Assembly (NCBI RefSeq): GCF_042666655.1 | Contig: NZ_JBHTDE010000012.1 | Coordinates: forward strand, 1 to 64,000 | DNA from: Paracraurococcus sp042666655 | GTDB taxonomy: Bacteria > Pseudomonadota > Alphaproteobacteria > Acetobacterales > Acetobacteraceae | Direction of reading: 5' to 3' | Length of the DNA: 64,000 bases | In this document: positions 32,898-41,062 of the stretch, one piece after another | Numbering within the stretch: the stretch's first letter is position 1 | Layout of the letters: the number at the start of each line of letters is the position of its first letter | Notes under the pieces: model-generated | Told to the model about the DNA's origin: nothing | Database searches by the model: none | Seen by the model: only the letters and a program-made list of their open reading frames with translations | Made by a program: the position numbers and the translations under genes

Positions 32898-34793
32898 ATG
32901 TCCCCCCTCCCGCAGCACCGGCTCTTCGCCAGGCAGCTGGCCCGCGCGACCGATGCCGCCGGCGCGGTGGACCTCGCCCGGCTCGGCGCCCAGGTCGGCG
33001 CCGCCTATGCCGAGGCCGAGCGCGACCGCCGCCGCACCGAACGCGCCATGGGGCTGATGGCCGAGGAACTGGCCGCCGCCAATGCCCGGCTCGAAGCCAT
33101 GGTGCAGGCGCTCAGCACGCAGAACCGGCGGTTCGAGGCAGCGCTCGACAACATGCCGATGGGCCTGGCGATGTACGACGCCGCGGAACGGCTGGTGGTC
33201 GCCAATGCAAGGCTGAACGCGGTGCTGAGCCTGCCGCCCGGCAGCCTGCGGGTCGGCATGTCCTATGCCGAGGTGGTCGCCGCCTGCACTGCCGCCGGGC
33301 ATTTCCCGGACGCCGATGCGGAGGAGGTCTATGCCGCGCGCCGCCGCATCTTCGCCCCCGGCAGCGCCTATGCCTTCGAGGAGCGGCGCGGCGACCGCAT
33401 CGTCGCGGTCGCCGGCCGGGCGCTGGAGGGCGGCGGCTGCATCCTGACCTTCCAGGACATGACCGAGCGCCGCGCGGCCGAGGCGCGGGTCGAGCACATG
33501 GCGCGGCACGATGCGCTGACCGGCCTGCCCAACCGCGCCCAGCTCCGCACCCGGATGGAGGAAGCGCTGGCCCGCGCCCGGCGGGGCGAGCAATTCGCCG
33601 TCCTCTGCCTCGACCTCGACCGCTTCAAGGCGGTGAACGACACCCTGGGTCACCCTGTCGGGGACGAGCTGCTGCGCGCCGTCACCCTCCGCCTGCGCGC
33701 CCTGGTGCGGGAGACCGACACCGTGGTGCGCCTCGGCGGCGACGAATTCGCCATCATCCAGGCCACCCTGGCGCAGCCGGACGCCGCCACCGCCCTGGCC
33801 CGCCGGCTGATCGCCGAGCTGGCCGAACCCTACGTGATCGAGGGACACCAGGTGGTGGTCGGCGCCAGTGTCGGCATCGCGCTCGCGCCGCAGGATGGCG
33901 GCAGCGCCGACCTGCTGCTGAAATCGGCCGACCTGGCGCTGTACCGCGCCAAGGCCGATGGCCGCGGCACCTGGCGCTTCTTCGAGCCGGAGATGGATGC
34001 CCGCATGCAGGCGCGGCGGCAACTCGAGCTCGACCTGCGCCATGCCCTGGCGGCCGGCGAATTCCACCTGCTCTACCAGCCGCTGATCAACCTCGCCTCC
34101 GGCCGGATCACCGGCTTCGAGGCCCTGCTGCGCTGGCACCACCCGGAACGCGGGCTGGTCTCCCCCGCCGATTTCGTGCCCCTGGCGGAGGAGACCGGGC
34201 TGATCATGCCGCTCGGCGAATGGGTGCTGCGGACGGCCTGCATCGAGGCGGCAGGCTGGCCGCCCGGGGTCTCGGTCGCGGTCAACGTCTCCGCCGTGCA
34301 ATTCGGCAGCCCGCGGCTGGTCGACGCGGTGGCCGAGGCCCTGGCCGAGTCCGGCCTCGCCGGCGCGCGGCTGGAGATCGAGGTGACGGAATCGATCATG
34401 CTGCAGGATACCGCGCAGACCATGTCGGTGCTGCACCGGATGCGGGCCTTGGGGATCCGCATCTCGATGGACGATTTCGGCACCGGCTACTCGTCGCTCA
34501 GCTACCTGCGCAGCTTCCCCTTCGACAAGATCAAGATCGACCAGTCCTTCGTGCGGGACCTGGAGAAGCGCGGCGATGCACGGGCGATCGTGCGTGCCAT
34601 CTCCGGCCTCGGCAGCAGCCTCGGCATGCGGACCAGCGCGGAGGGGGTGGAGACCCCCGAGCAGTTCGAGCAATTGCGCGCCGATGGCTGCACCGAGGGC
34701 CAGGGCTGGCTGTTCGGCCGGCCGCTGCGGGGGACCGCGGCCCGGGCCTTGCTGCTGGCCCAGCCGAAGGTGGCCGAGCCGAGCGCCGTCTGA
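32898..34793 (+). CDS. PAS-GGDEF-EAL cyclic-di-GMP enzyme
   Basis: 631 residues, no membrane helix. A helical N-terminal region (about 35-80, coiled coil) is followed by a PAS domain (RFEAALDNMPMGLAMYDAAERLVVANARL). A GGDEF domain carries an intact RLGGDEFAI near residue 280. An EAL domain begins FEALLRWHHPERGLVSPADF near 408 and keeps EIEVTESIML, SMDDFGTGYSSLSYL and KIDQSFVRDL. Both catalytic motifs look intact, so the protein may make or break down cyclic di-GMP. Its start is 5 bases from the FIST gene stop, so the FIST protein likely controls it. Confidence 0.95.
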   Translation: MSPLPQHRLFARQLARATDAAGAVDLARLGAQVGAAYAEAERDRRRTERAMGLMAEELAAANARLEAMVQALSTQNRRFEAALDNMPMGLAMYDAAERLVVANARLNAVLSLPPGSLRVGMSYAEVVAACTAAGHFPDADAEEVYAARRRIFAPGSAYAFEERRGDRIVAVAGRALEGGGCILTFQDMTERRAAEARVEHMARHDALTGLPNRAQLRTRMEEALARARRGEQFAVLCLDLDRFKAVNDTLGHPVGDELLRAVTLRLRALVRETDTVVRLGGDEFAIIQATLAQPDAATALARRLIAELAEPYVIEGHQVVVGASVGIALAPQDGGSADLLLKSADLALYRAKADGRGTWRFFEPEMDARMQARRQLELDLRHALAAGEFHLLYQPLINLASGRITGFEALLRWHHPERGLVSPADFVPLAEETGLIMPLGEWVLRTACIEAAGWPPGVSVAVNVSAVQFGSPRLVDAVAEALAESGLAGARLEIEVTESIMLQDTAQTMSVLHRMRALGIRISMDDFGTGYSSLSYLRSFPFDKIKIDQSFVRDLEKRGDARAIVRAISGLGSSLGMRTSAEGVETPEQFEQLRADGCTEGQGWLFGRPLRGTAARALLLAQPKVAEPSAV

Positions 34794-34802
34794 AGGGCGG
34801 CC

Positions 34803-35783
34803 TCAGAAGCGGGCGAGCGCCGCGCCCCAGGTCAGCCCGCCGCCGATGCCTTCCAGCACCATCAGGTCGCCGCGCTCGATCAGCCCGCGGCCGTCGGCAT
34901 CGGCCAGCGCCAGCGGGATGGAGGCGGCCGAGGTATTGGCATGGCGGTCGACGGTCACCACCACGCGCTCCCGCGGCAGGCCGAGCTTCTTGCCCATCGC
35001 GTCGATGATCCGGGCATTGGCCTGGTGCGGGATCAGCCAGCGGATATCGGACTGCGCCAGCCCGTTCGCCGCCAAAGCCTCATCCACCACCGAGGCGAGC
35101 TTGGAGACGGCGTGGCGGAAGACCTCCTTGCCGGCCATGCGCAGGCGGCCGGCCTCGCCGTTCGAGCCCGCCCCGCCATCGACCAGCAGGATGTCGCCGA
35201 AGCGGCCGTCGGAGTGCAGGTGGGTGGACAGGATGCCGCGGTCGCTGGCATCGCCCCGGCCTTCGCCGGCCACCAGCACCACCGCGCCGGCGCCGTCGCC
35301 GAACAGCACGCAGGTGCCGCGGTCGGTCCAGTCGAGGATGCGGGAGAAGACCTCGGTCCCCACCACCACGGCGCAGCGTGCCTGGCCGGTGCGGATCAGC
35401 GATTCGGCCATGCCCAGCGCATAGACGAAGCCGGTGCAGGCGGCCGAGATGTCGAAGGCGAAGCCCCGCGTGGAGCCCAGCGCCGCCTGGATGCGGACCG
35501 CGGTCGCGGGGAAGGCGCTGTCCGGCGTCGCGGTGGCGCAGACCACCAGGTCCACCGCCTCGCCCGGGATGCCGGCGCGGTCGAGCGCGCGGCGCGCCGC
35601 CGCGGCGCCCATCGAGGAGGCGGTTTCCCCCGGGGCGGCGATATGGCGCTGGCGGATCCCGGTGCGCTCGACGATCCAGGCATCCGAGGTCTCGATGCCG
35701 AAGGCCTCGGCCAGCCCGTCATTGGTGACGATGCGTTCCGGCAGGTAACCGCCGCAGCCGGCGATGATGGCGCGGGTCACCAT
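34803..35783 (-). CDS. fabH: 3-oxoacyl-ACP synthase III
   Basis: Starts fatty acid synthesis by condensing acetyl-CoA with malonyl-ACP. 326 residues. The catalytic Cys is in FDISAACTGFVYAL (about residue 116), the His in WLIPHQANARIIDAMG and the Asn in DRHANTSAASIP. WIVERTGIRQRHIA near residue 40 is a family mark. It follows plsX by 14 bases, the standard pairing. Its 3' end meets the GGDEF/EAL gene tail-to-tail with a gap of 9 bases. Confidence 0.96.
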   Translation of the reverse strand: MVTRAIIAGCGGYLPERIVTNDGLAEAFGIETSDAWIVERTGIRQRHIAAPGETASSMGAAAARRALDRAGIPGEAVDLVVCATATPDSAFPATAVRIQAALGSTRGFAFDISAACTGFVYALGMAESLIRTGQARCAVVVGTEVFSRILDWTDRGTCVLFGDGAGAVVLVAGEGRGDASDRGILSTHLHSDGRFGDILLVDGGAGSNGEAGRLRMAGKEVFRHAVSKLASVVDEALAANGLAQSDIRWLIPHQANARIIDAMGKKLGLPRERVVVTVDRHANTSAASIPLALADADGRGLIERGDLMVLEGIGGGLTWGAALARF

Positions 35784-35797
35784 GGCGGTCTCGATCC

Positions 35798-36847
35798 CTA
35801 GGGCCGGGCGGGCGCCAGCGGCGCGGCCGGCACGGTGGATAGGCGGGCAAGGCCCTCGCGGATGCGGTCGTTGAAGTGGTGCGTCACCATGTCCATGGCA
35901 ACGTCGACCGCATGGGCGAAGCCCAGCGCATCGGTGCCGCCGTGGCTCTTGACCACCACGCCGTTCAGGCCGAGCAGGATGGCGCCGTTGTAGCGCCGCG
36001 GGTCCATCCACTCGCGCAGCCGGTCGAGCGCCGGCCGCGCCAGCAGGTAGCCCAGCCGCGCCGGGACGCTGCTGGTGAAGACCTGGCGCAGCAGGTCGCG
36101 CATCAGCTTCAGCGCACCCTCGCCGGTCTTCAGCGCGACGTTGCCGGTGAAGCCGTCGGTCACCACCACGTCGACGGTGCCGGCGGTGATGTCGTGGCCC
36201 TCGACGAAGCCGTGGAAGCCGCTGCCGATATGGCTCTCGCGCAGGATGTCGGCCGCGGCGCGGACCCGGTCGTCGCCCTTCAATTCCTCGGAGCCCACAT
36301 TGAGCAGGCCGAAGCTCGGCGTGGTCAGGCCGAGCACGGCGCGGGCGAAGGTCTCGCCCATCACCGCGAATTCGACCAGGTTGCGGGCATCGCACGCCAC
36401 GTTGGCGCCGAGGTCGAGCATGACCACGTCGCCGCGGGCCGAGGGCATGATGGCAGCCAGCGCCGGCCGGTCGATCTCCGGCAGCGACTTCACCACGATC
36501 TTGGCCAGGGCCATCAGCGCGCCGGTATTGCCGGCCGAGACGACGCCGGCGGATTCCCGTGCGGCGACGCTGTCGATGGCGATGCGCATCGAGCTGTTGC
36601 GGCCCTGCCGCAGCGCCGCGGTCGGCTTCATCTCGGAGGAGATGACGTCCGGCGCGTGGCGGATCATGCAGACCTTGGCCGCCCGCGGGCGGCGGGCCAG
36701 CATCGCGCCGATGCGGGCCTCGTCGCCGACCAGCAGGAAGCGGGCCTGGGGATGCCGCTCGGCGGCAAGCTCCATCCCGTCCAGGACGATGTCGGGTGCG
36801 TTGTCACCCCCCATGGCGTCGATCGCCAGGGAGAAAGCGTGCGACAC
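35798..36847 (-). CDS. plsX: Phosphate acyltransferase PlsX
   Basis: Makes acyl-phosphate from acyl-ACP for phospholipid synthesis. 349 residues. Family blocks are LAIDAMGGDNAPDIVLDGMELA, SAGNTGALMALAKIVVKSLPEI, LLNVGSEELKGDD, VVVTDGFTGNVALKTGEG and GLNGVVVKSHGGTDALGF. The start is GTG at 36847 (translated as Met, then SHAFSLAIDAMGG). It lies 35 bases downstream of rpmF and is followed closely by fabH. Confidence 0.96.
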   Translation of the reverse strand: MSHAFSLAIDAMGGDNAPDIVLDGMELAAERHPQARFLLVGDEARIGAMLARRPRAAKVCMIRHAPDVISSEMKPTAALRQGRNSSMRIAIDSVAARESAGVVSAGNTGALMALAKIVVKSLPEIDRPALAAIMPSARGDVVMLDLGANVACDARNLVEFAVMGETFARAVLGLTTPSFGLLNVGSEELKGDDRVRAAADILRESHIGSGFHGFVEGHDITAGTVDVVVTDGFTGNVALKTGEGALKLMRDLLRQVFTSSVPARLGYLLARPALDRLREWMDPRRYNGAILLGLNGVVVKSHGGTDALGFAHAVDVAMDMVTHHFNDRIREGLARLSTVPAAPLAPARP

Positions 36848-36882
36848 GATCTGCGATTCCTTGCCGGCCGGGGCCCGGCGGC

Positions 36883-37083
36883 TCAGGTGCGGACCACGCC
36901 CTTCACGGCGTCGGCGGCGATCACTTCACGACCGTCATAATGACCGCAGGAGCTGCAGACATGATGCGGGCGCTTCAGTTCGCCGCAGTTCGGGCACTCG
37001 GCATGTGCCTGGGCAGGCAGCGCCTCATGCGCCCGGCGCATACCGCGACGGGAGGGCGAAACCTTCTTCTTCGGAACGGCCAT
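36883..37083 (-). CDS. rpmF: Ribosomal protein L32
   Basis: 66-residue large-subunit protein. AVPKKKVSPSRRGMRRAHEAL is the standard N-terminus, and a zinc ribbon is formed by Cys30, Cys33, Cys43 and Cys46, so this is the zinc-containing (C+) form. The sequence continues YDGREVI. It sits in the usual yceD-rpmF-plsX-fabH order. Confidence 0.97.
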   Translation of the reverse strand: MAVPKKKVSPSRRGMRRAHEALPAQAHAECPNCGELKRPHHVCSSCGHYDGREVIAADAVKGVVRT

Positions 37084-37197
37084 GGTGCCGAGCCTTTCTT
37101 GTCACAAACAGCAGGGTTCTGCGGGAGCGGGCGGCTGTAGCACCAGCCCCCCCCACACGCAAGCATCACGGCCCGGACCGGCCGGCCGCGGGCCCTT

Positions 37198-37710
37198 CTA
37201 GACCTTGCGGCGCAACGCCGCGAGCGCGGCGAAGGCTCCGGCGGAATCGTCGGTCGCCTCGGCCGGCAATTCCGCCCCCGCCGCCCGCGGATAGGGGTCG
37301 AGCGCCAAGGCGAGCTGCTCGGCCACCACCTCCCCCAGGTCGGCCACGTCGTGCGCGCATTCGATCTCGTCAGGGTCGTCCGGCCCTTCCGCCGGCTCCC
37401 GCCCGGCCGGCAGCAGCCGGCAGACGATCTCCTCGGCGACCCGCTGCGGCACCGGCTCCAGCGTCACCACGCACGCCTGCACCACCGCCGCCTCCAGCCG
37501 GCCGGTCACCACGACGGCACCGTCCTCATCCGGCTCCAGCCGCAGCGTGGCGCGCAGGCTGTCGACGCCGAGGATGCCGAATCGGCGGGCCAGCGCGGCG
37601 CATTCGGCCGCGGTCGCCACCAGCGCTTCGGTCCGTCCCTCCGGCCCGACACGGCCGAGCGGCAGCGGGCGGGAGAATTCGATCGGCCCCTTGGGCGCCT
37701 CAGGCGGCAT
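37198..37710 (-). CDS. YceD family protein (DUF177)
   Basis: 170-residue YceD/DUF177 protein. The family link to 23S rRNA accumulation and ribosome assembly comes from other organisms. Visible features are EFSRPLPLGRVG, the strand region LRATLRLEPDEDGAVVVTGRLEAAVVQACVVTLEPV and the acidic DDPDEIECAHDVADLGEVVAEQLALALDPYPR, which carries the family DLGE...LLALDPYPR signature. The start overlaps the upstream CBP3-type gene by 11 bases. Confidence 0.9.
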   Translation of the reverse strand: MPPEAPKGPIEFSRPLPLGRVGPEGRTEALVATAAECAALARRFGILGVDSLRATLRLEPDEDGAVVVTGRLEAAVVQACVVTLEPVPQRVAEEIVCRLLPAGREPAEGPDDPDEIECAHDVADLGEVVAEQLALALDPYPRAAGAELPAEATDDSAGAFAALAALRRKV

Positions 37711-38257
37711 CGGCGGACACCTCCGGGGCCGGGAACCGGACCTCGCCGCGCAGCAGGGCGGCCAGCGGCTGCTCCGCCAGGGCGGCGGCGACCTGCAGCG
37801 CCCGGGCGGCGAGCAGGCCGGCCGCCGGGCTCGCCGCGCCTTCGGCACGCCAGACATTGCGCTGCAGGGCGGCGGCCAGCGCCGCGGCATCGCCGGCCTC
37901 GACCGCGGCCTCGTAGGCCTGGGCGCGGCCATGGAAGGCCTCCCACATCGCCCGCACCCGGCGGCCGACGGCCAGGTCGCTGACCCCCATCTCCCGCAGG
38001 TTGATGTCCATGTCGGCGAACATGGCGTCGAACACCGCCTGGGCCAGCACCGCGCCGCGCTTGTCGGGGTCCTTCCGCAGCCGGCGGATCAGCAGCGCGA
38101 CGTGCAGCCCGACCAGGTCGAAGCGGCCGTCCAGGGAATCCGGCACCCCGAGCGTCCCGAAGAACCAGGGGTCACGGGCAGCGGTGACCGCCCTGCCATA
38201 TAATTCGAATCCGGCCCGCTCATGCGGCTTGCGGCGGAACAGGGCGGAGAGGCCCAT
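37700..38257 (-). CDS. Ubiquinol-cytochrome c chaperone (CBP3) family protein
   Basis: 185 residues matching the CBP3/UQCC domain: ELYGRAVTAARDPWFFGTLGVPDSLDGRFDLVGLHVALLIRRL spread over residues 19-62, then AVFDAMFADMDINLREMGVSDLAVGRRVRAM. The family assists assembly of the cytochrome bc1 complex. In alphaproteobacteria it is regularly encoded beside yceD and divergent from bamE, exactly as here. A protein of this kind implies a bc1-based respiratory chain. Confidence 0.93.
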   Translation of the reverse strand: MGLSALFRRKPHERAGFELYGRAVTAARDPWFFGTLGVPDSLDGRFDLVGLHVALLIRRLRKDPDKRGAVLAQAVFDAMFADMDINLREMGVSDLAVGRRVRAMWEAFHGRAQAYEAAVEAGDAAALAAALQRNVWRAEGAASPAAGLLAARALQVAAALAEQPLAALLRGEVRFPAPEVSADAA

Positions 38258-38334
38258 GGCGGCGGGGTCCTTACGGTCGGTGATGCCGCAGCGAGGTTGA
38301 CCATGCCGCGGCGAGGTGGCATTCGCGCAAAGAC

Positions 38335-38877
38335 ATGGATCGCCCCTCCCGCCCGGTCAACGCGCCGCCCCGCCGTCCGCGCGCTTCGCGCGGCACGGCA
38401 CTCGTCCTCGTCGCCCTGCTGGCCCTGCCCGGCTGCAGCTTCTTCCAGGCGCCGACCATCCAGCGCGGCAACCGCATCACCGATGAACAGCTGTCCGAGA
38501 TCACGCCGGGCGTGCAGACCCGGCAGGATGTCCAGGCGGTGCTCGGCTCGCCGACCCAGACCAGCACCTTCGGCGATGGCGTCTGGTACTACATCAGCAG
38601 CAAGACCCGGCAGCGGCCGGGCCGGGCGCTGTCGGTGACCGACCAGGAAACGGTGGTGATCACCTTCGATGCCCGCGGCACGGTGCAGGACATCAAGCGG
38701 GTCGGCGAGGACCAGGCGCAGGCCGTCACCATGGTGACGCGGGAAACCCCGACCCCGGGCAACGACCGGACCCTGCTGCAGGCGCTGTTCGGCAATGTCG
38801 GCCGGTTCGGGCCGGGGTCGAACCTGCAGACCGGCGGCGGCAACGCGCCGGGTGGCGGCTCGGGGACGCTGCGGTAA
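38335..38877 (+). CDS. bamE: Outer-membrane assembly lipoprotein BamE (SmpA/OmlA)
   Basis: 180-residue lipoprotein of the BAM complex that inserts beta-barrel proteins. Basic N-terminus, hydrophobic core TALVLVALLALPG and lipidated Cys34. The SmpA/OmlA domain is visible as RITDEQLSEITPGVQTRQDVQAVLGSPTQTSTFGDGVWYYIS, then DQETVVITFDARGTVQDI. A glycine/asparagine-rich tail of about 35 residues follows. It is divergent from the CBP3 gene, 77 bases away. Confidence 0.95.
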   Translation: MDRPSRPVNAPPRRPRASRGTALVLVALLALPGCSFFQAPTIQRGNRITDEQLSEITPGVQTRQDVQAVLGSPTQTSTFGDGVWYYISSKTRQRPGRALSVTDQETVVITFDARGTVQDIKRVGEDQAQAVTMVTRETPTPGNDRTLLQALFGNVGRFGPGSNLQTGGGNAPGGGSGTLR

Positions 38878-38953
38878 GGGGAAACGAGGCCGGGGGCAGG
38901 CATTCCCCCGGACCCCCAGCCATCCTTCCGGATTCGCCGGCACCGGCGCGGCG

Positions 38954-39937
38954 TCAGAAATGGCTCCAGCCGCCTTGCGGCAAGCGGAGCGGCATCCCGG
39001 TCGTATCCGGCACGTGAACTTCGGGAGGCCCAGCTTCGAAGCGCCCGATCCGCGTGACCGGCGCTCCCGCAATGGCGGCGCGCTGCAGCACCTGGGCATC
39101 GGCCTCCGGCGGCGCGGCGAACAGCAATTCGTAGTCGTCGCCCCCGGTCAGGCAGAGCGCTAGCAGCGCCGGGTCGGCCGCCACCAGCGCCGCGGCGGCC
39201 GGCGAGAGCGGCACCTCGGCGGACCGCAGCACCGCGCCGCAGCCGGCCGCCCGGCAGAGATGGCCGAGGTCCTGCACCAGCCCGTCCGAGACATCCATCG
39301 CCGCCCGTGCCAGACCCGCCAGCGCCTGGCCCAGCGCCAGCCGCGGCCGCGGCAGCCGGTAGCGCTCCGCCAGGTGCCCCGCCGCATCCGCCGGCAGCTT
39401 GCCCTGCAGCACGAGCAGCCCGAGCGCCCCGTCGCCGATGCTGCCCGAGACCCAGAGCGAATCGCCCGGCCTGGCCCCGCCCCGCCGCAGCGCCGCCCCG
39501 GGCGTCACGGTGCCGAGGATGGTCAGCGACAGCGCCACCGGCCCCGGGGTCGAGACCGTGTCGCCGCCCAGCACCGAGAGCCCGAATTCGGCCTGGTCGG
39601 CCGCCAGCCCGTCGACGAAGCGGCCCAGCCAGTCCGCCGGCAGGTCGCGCGGCAGCGCCGTGGTCATCAGGTAGCCGAGCGGCGCCGCCCCCATCGCCGC
39701 TAGGTCCGAGAGGTTCACCCGCAGCAGCTTGCGGCCGATCGTCTCCGGCGGGTCGTCGGGCAGGAAATGCACCCCGGCGACCATGGCATCGGCCGCCAGC
39801 ACGAGCTGCCGGCCAGCGGGCGGGTCGAGCAGCGCGGCATCGTCCGAGAGATCGAGCGCGCCCGGCCCGGCGAGCCGGCGGAAATGCCGGGCGATGAGGG
39901 CGAATTCGCCGGGTAGCGAGACCGGATCCTCAGCCAC
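38954..39937 (-). CDS. thiL: Thiamine-monophosphate kinase
   Basis: Last step to thiamine diphosphate. 327 residues from GTG 39937 (AEDPVSLPGEFALIARHF). PurM-like blocks are LDLSDDAALLDPP, VLAADAMVAGVHFLPD, KLLRVNLSDLAAMGAAPLG, VLGGDTVSTPGPVALS, AMDVSDGLVQDLGHL and CLTGGDDYELLFA. The GTG overlaps the nusB stop by 8 bases, so translation is coupled. The last gene of the riboflavin-nusB-thiL operon. Confidence 0.95.
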   Translation of the reverse strand: MAEDPVSLPGEFALIARHFRRLAGPGALDLSDDAALLDPPAGRQLVLAADAMVAGVHFLPDDPPETIGRKLLRVNLSDLAAMGAAPLGYLMTTALPRDLPADWLGRFVDGLAADQAEFGLSVLGGDTVSTPGPVALSLTILGTVTPGAALRRGGARPGDSLWVSGSIGDGALGLLVLQGKLPADAAGHLAERYRLPRPRLALGQALAGLARAAMDVSDGLVQDLGHLCRAAGCGAVLRSAEVPLSPAAAALVAADPALLALCLTGGDDYELLFAAPPEADAQVLQRAAIAGAPVTRIGRFEAGPPEVHVPDTTGMPLRLPQGGWSHF

Positions 39938-40580
39938 CGCGGCGGCGCGGCGGGCCGGTGAATTCGGCCGCCCGCAGGCTGCGGGCCATGGCGTCCAGCA
40001 CGCCGTTGGCGAAGCGCGGCTCGTCGCCGCCGAAGAAGCCATGCGCGATGTCGAGGTACTCGTTGATCAGCACCTTGGCCGGCGGCGCGGTGGCGACCGG
40101 CTCGCGCAGCTCGGCGCACGCGGCCCGCAACAGGGCGCGCAGCACCGGGTCGAGCTTGGCAAGCGGCCAGGCGGCATCCAGATGCGCGGCGACCAGCTTG
40201 TCCACCGCCTCGGAGTCCTTCGCCACCAGCATGACGATGGCGGCGAACAGCGGCGCGTCGGCCTCCGGCGCCCGGCCTTCCTCGTAGCCGCCGTCGCCCG
40301 GCTGGGTGCCCAGGCGATGCCGCTGGAACTGGCTGACGACGGCCTCGGCCGCCTCGTTGTTCTGCTCGCTCTGGAACAGCGCCTGCACCGCGGCGACGCG
40401 GGCGCCGGTGCGCGGCCGGCCGCGCAGCTTGGGCGGGCCTGGCTTCTTCCCCGGCTTCGGCGCGGCGGGGGCCGGGCGCGGCTGCGGCGCGGGCGCCGGC
40501 GATTGCTGCGCCCGCTGCTCCGCCTCGTGCTCCGCCCGCAACCGGTCGAGCTCGCTGAGTTCGGTCTTCTGCGCGGGCAT
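39930..40580 (-). CDS. nusB: Transcription antitermination factor NusB, with N-terminal extension
   Basis: 216 residues, against about 140-160 in most bacteria. The NusB domain starts at about residue 59 (TGARVAAVQALFQSEQNNEAAEAVV) and includes KLDPVLRALLRAACAEL, KVLINEYLDIAHGFFGGDEPRFANGVLDAM. The first 55 residues are an added basic, proline/alanine-rich, probably disordered region (QQSPAPAPQPRPAPAAPKPG). NusB with NusE promotes rRNA antitermination. Its ATG overlaps the ribH stop by one base (TGATG). Confidence 0.94.
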   Translation of the reverse strand: MPAQKTELSELDRLRAEHEAEQRAQQSPAPAPQPRPAPAAPKPGKKPGPPKLRGRPRTGARVAAVQALFQSEQNNEAAEAVVSQFQRHRLGTQPGDGGYEEGRAPEADAPLFAAIVMLVAKDSEAVDKLVAAHLDAAWPLAKLDPVLRALLRAACAELREPVATAPPAKVLINEYLDIAHGFFGGDEPRFANGVLDAMARSLRAAEFTGPPRRRGG

Positions 40581-41062
40581 CAGAGGCCCCAGCGCCGCCG
40601 CAGCGCCACCTGGCCGAGCAGTGCATGCGCCGCCTCGGCCCCCTTGTTGTGCTTGTCGTCCGCGGCGCGGGCGATCGCCTGCTGCAGCGTGTCCACGGTC
40701 AGCAGGCCGAAGCCGATGGCCGCCCCCGTTTCGGCGCTGATCCGCATCACGCCGTTGCAGATGGCGTCGCAGATGAAGGTGTAGTGGTCGGTCTCGCCCT
40801 TCACCACGGCGCCGAGCAGCAGGTAGCCGTCATAGCGTTCGGCGGTCTGCGCCAGCGCCATGCGCAGCGCCGCCGGCAGCTCGTAGCCGCCGGCCACGTC
40901 CACCGTCTGGTGCAGCGCGCCGGCCTCGGCGAAGACGCGTTCCGCGCCGCGCCGCATGCCGCCGACCACCTGGTCGTAATAGGGCGCCTGGATGGTCAGC
41001 AGCCGCGGCGCCGGGCCCGGGATCGGCTGGGCCGCGCGCTCCGGCGCGTCGATCGTGCTCAT
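40580..41062 (-). CDS. ribH: 6,7-dimethyl-8-ribityllumazine synthase
   Basis: 160 residues. Condenses the ribityl pyrimidine with dihydroxybutanone phosphate. Family blocks are TIQAPYYDQVVGGMRRGAE, VAGGYELPAALRMA, YLLLGAVVKGETDHYTFICDA (catalytic His region) and GFGLLTVDTLQQA. It overlaps ribB by 4 bases (ATGA) and nusB by 1, so it is translated as part of a tightly coupled set. Confidence 0.95.
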   Translation of the reverse strand: MSTIDAPERAAQPIPGPAPRLLTIQAPYYDQVVGGMRRGAERVFAEAGALHQTVDVAGGYELPAALRMALAQTAERYDGYLLLGAVVKGETDHYTFICDAICNGVMRISAETGAAIGFGLLTVDTLQQAIARAADDKHNKGAEAAHALLGQVALRRRWGL

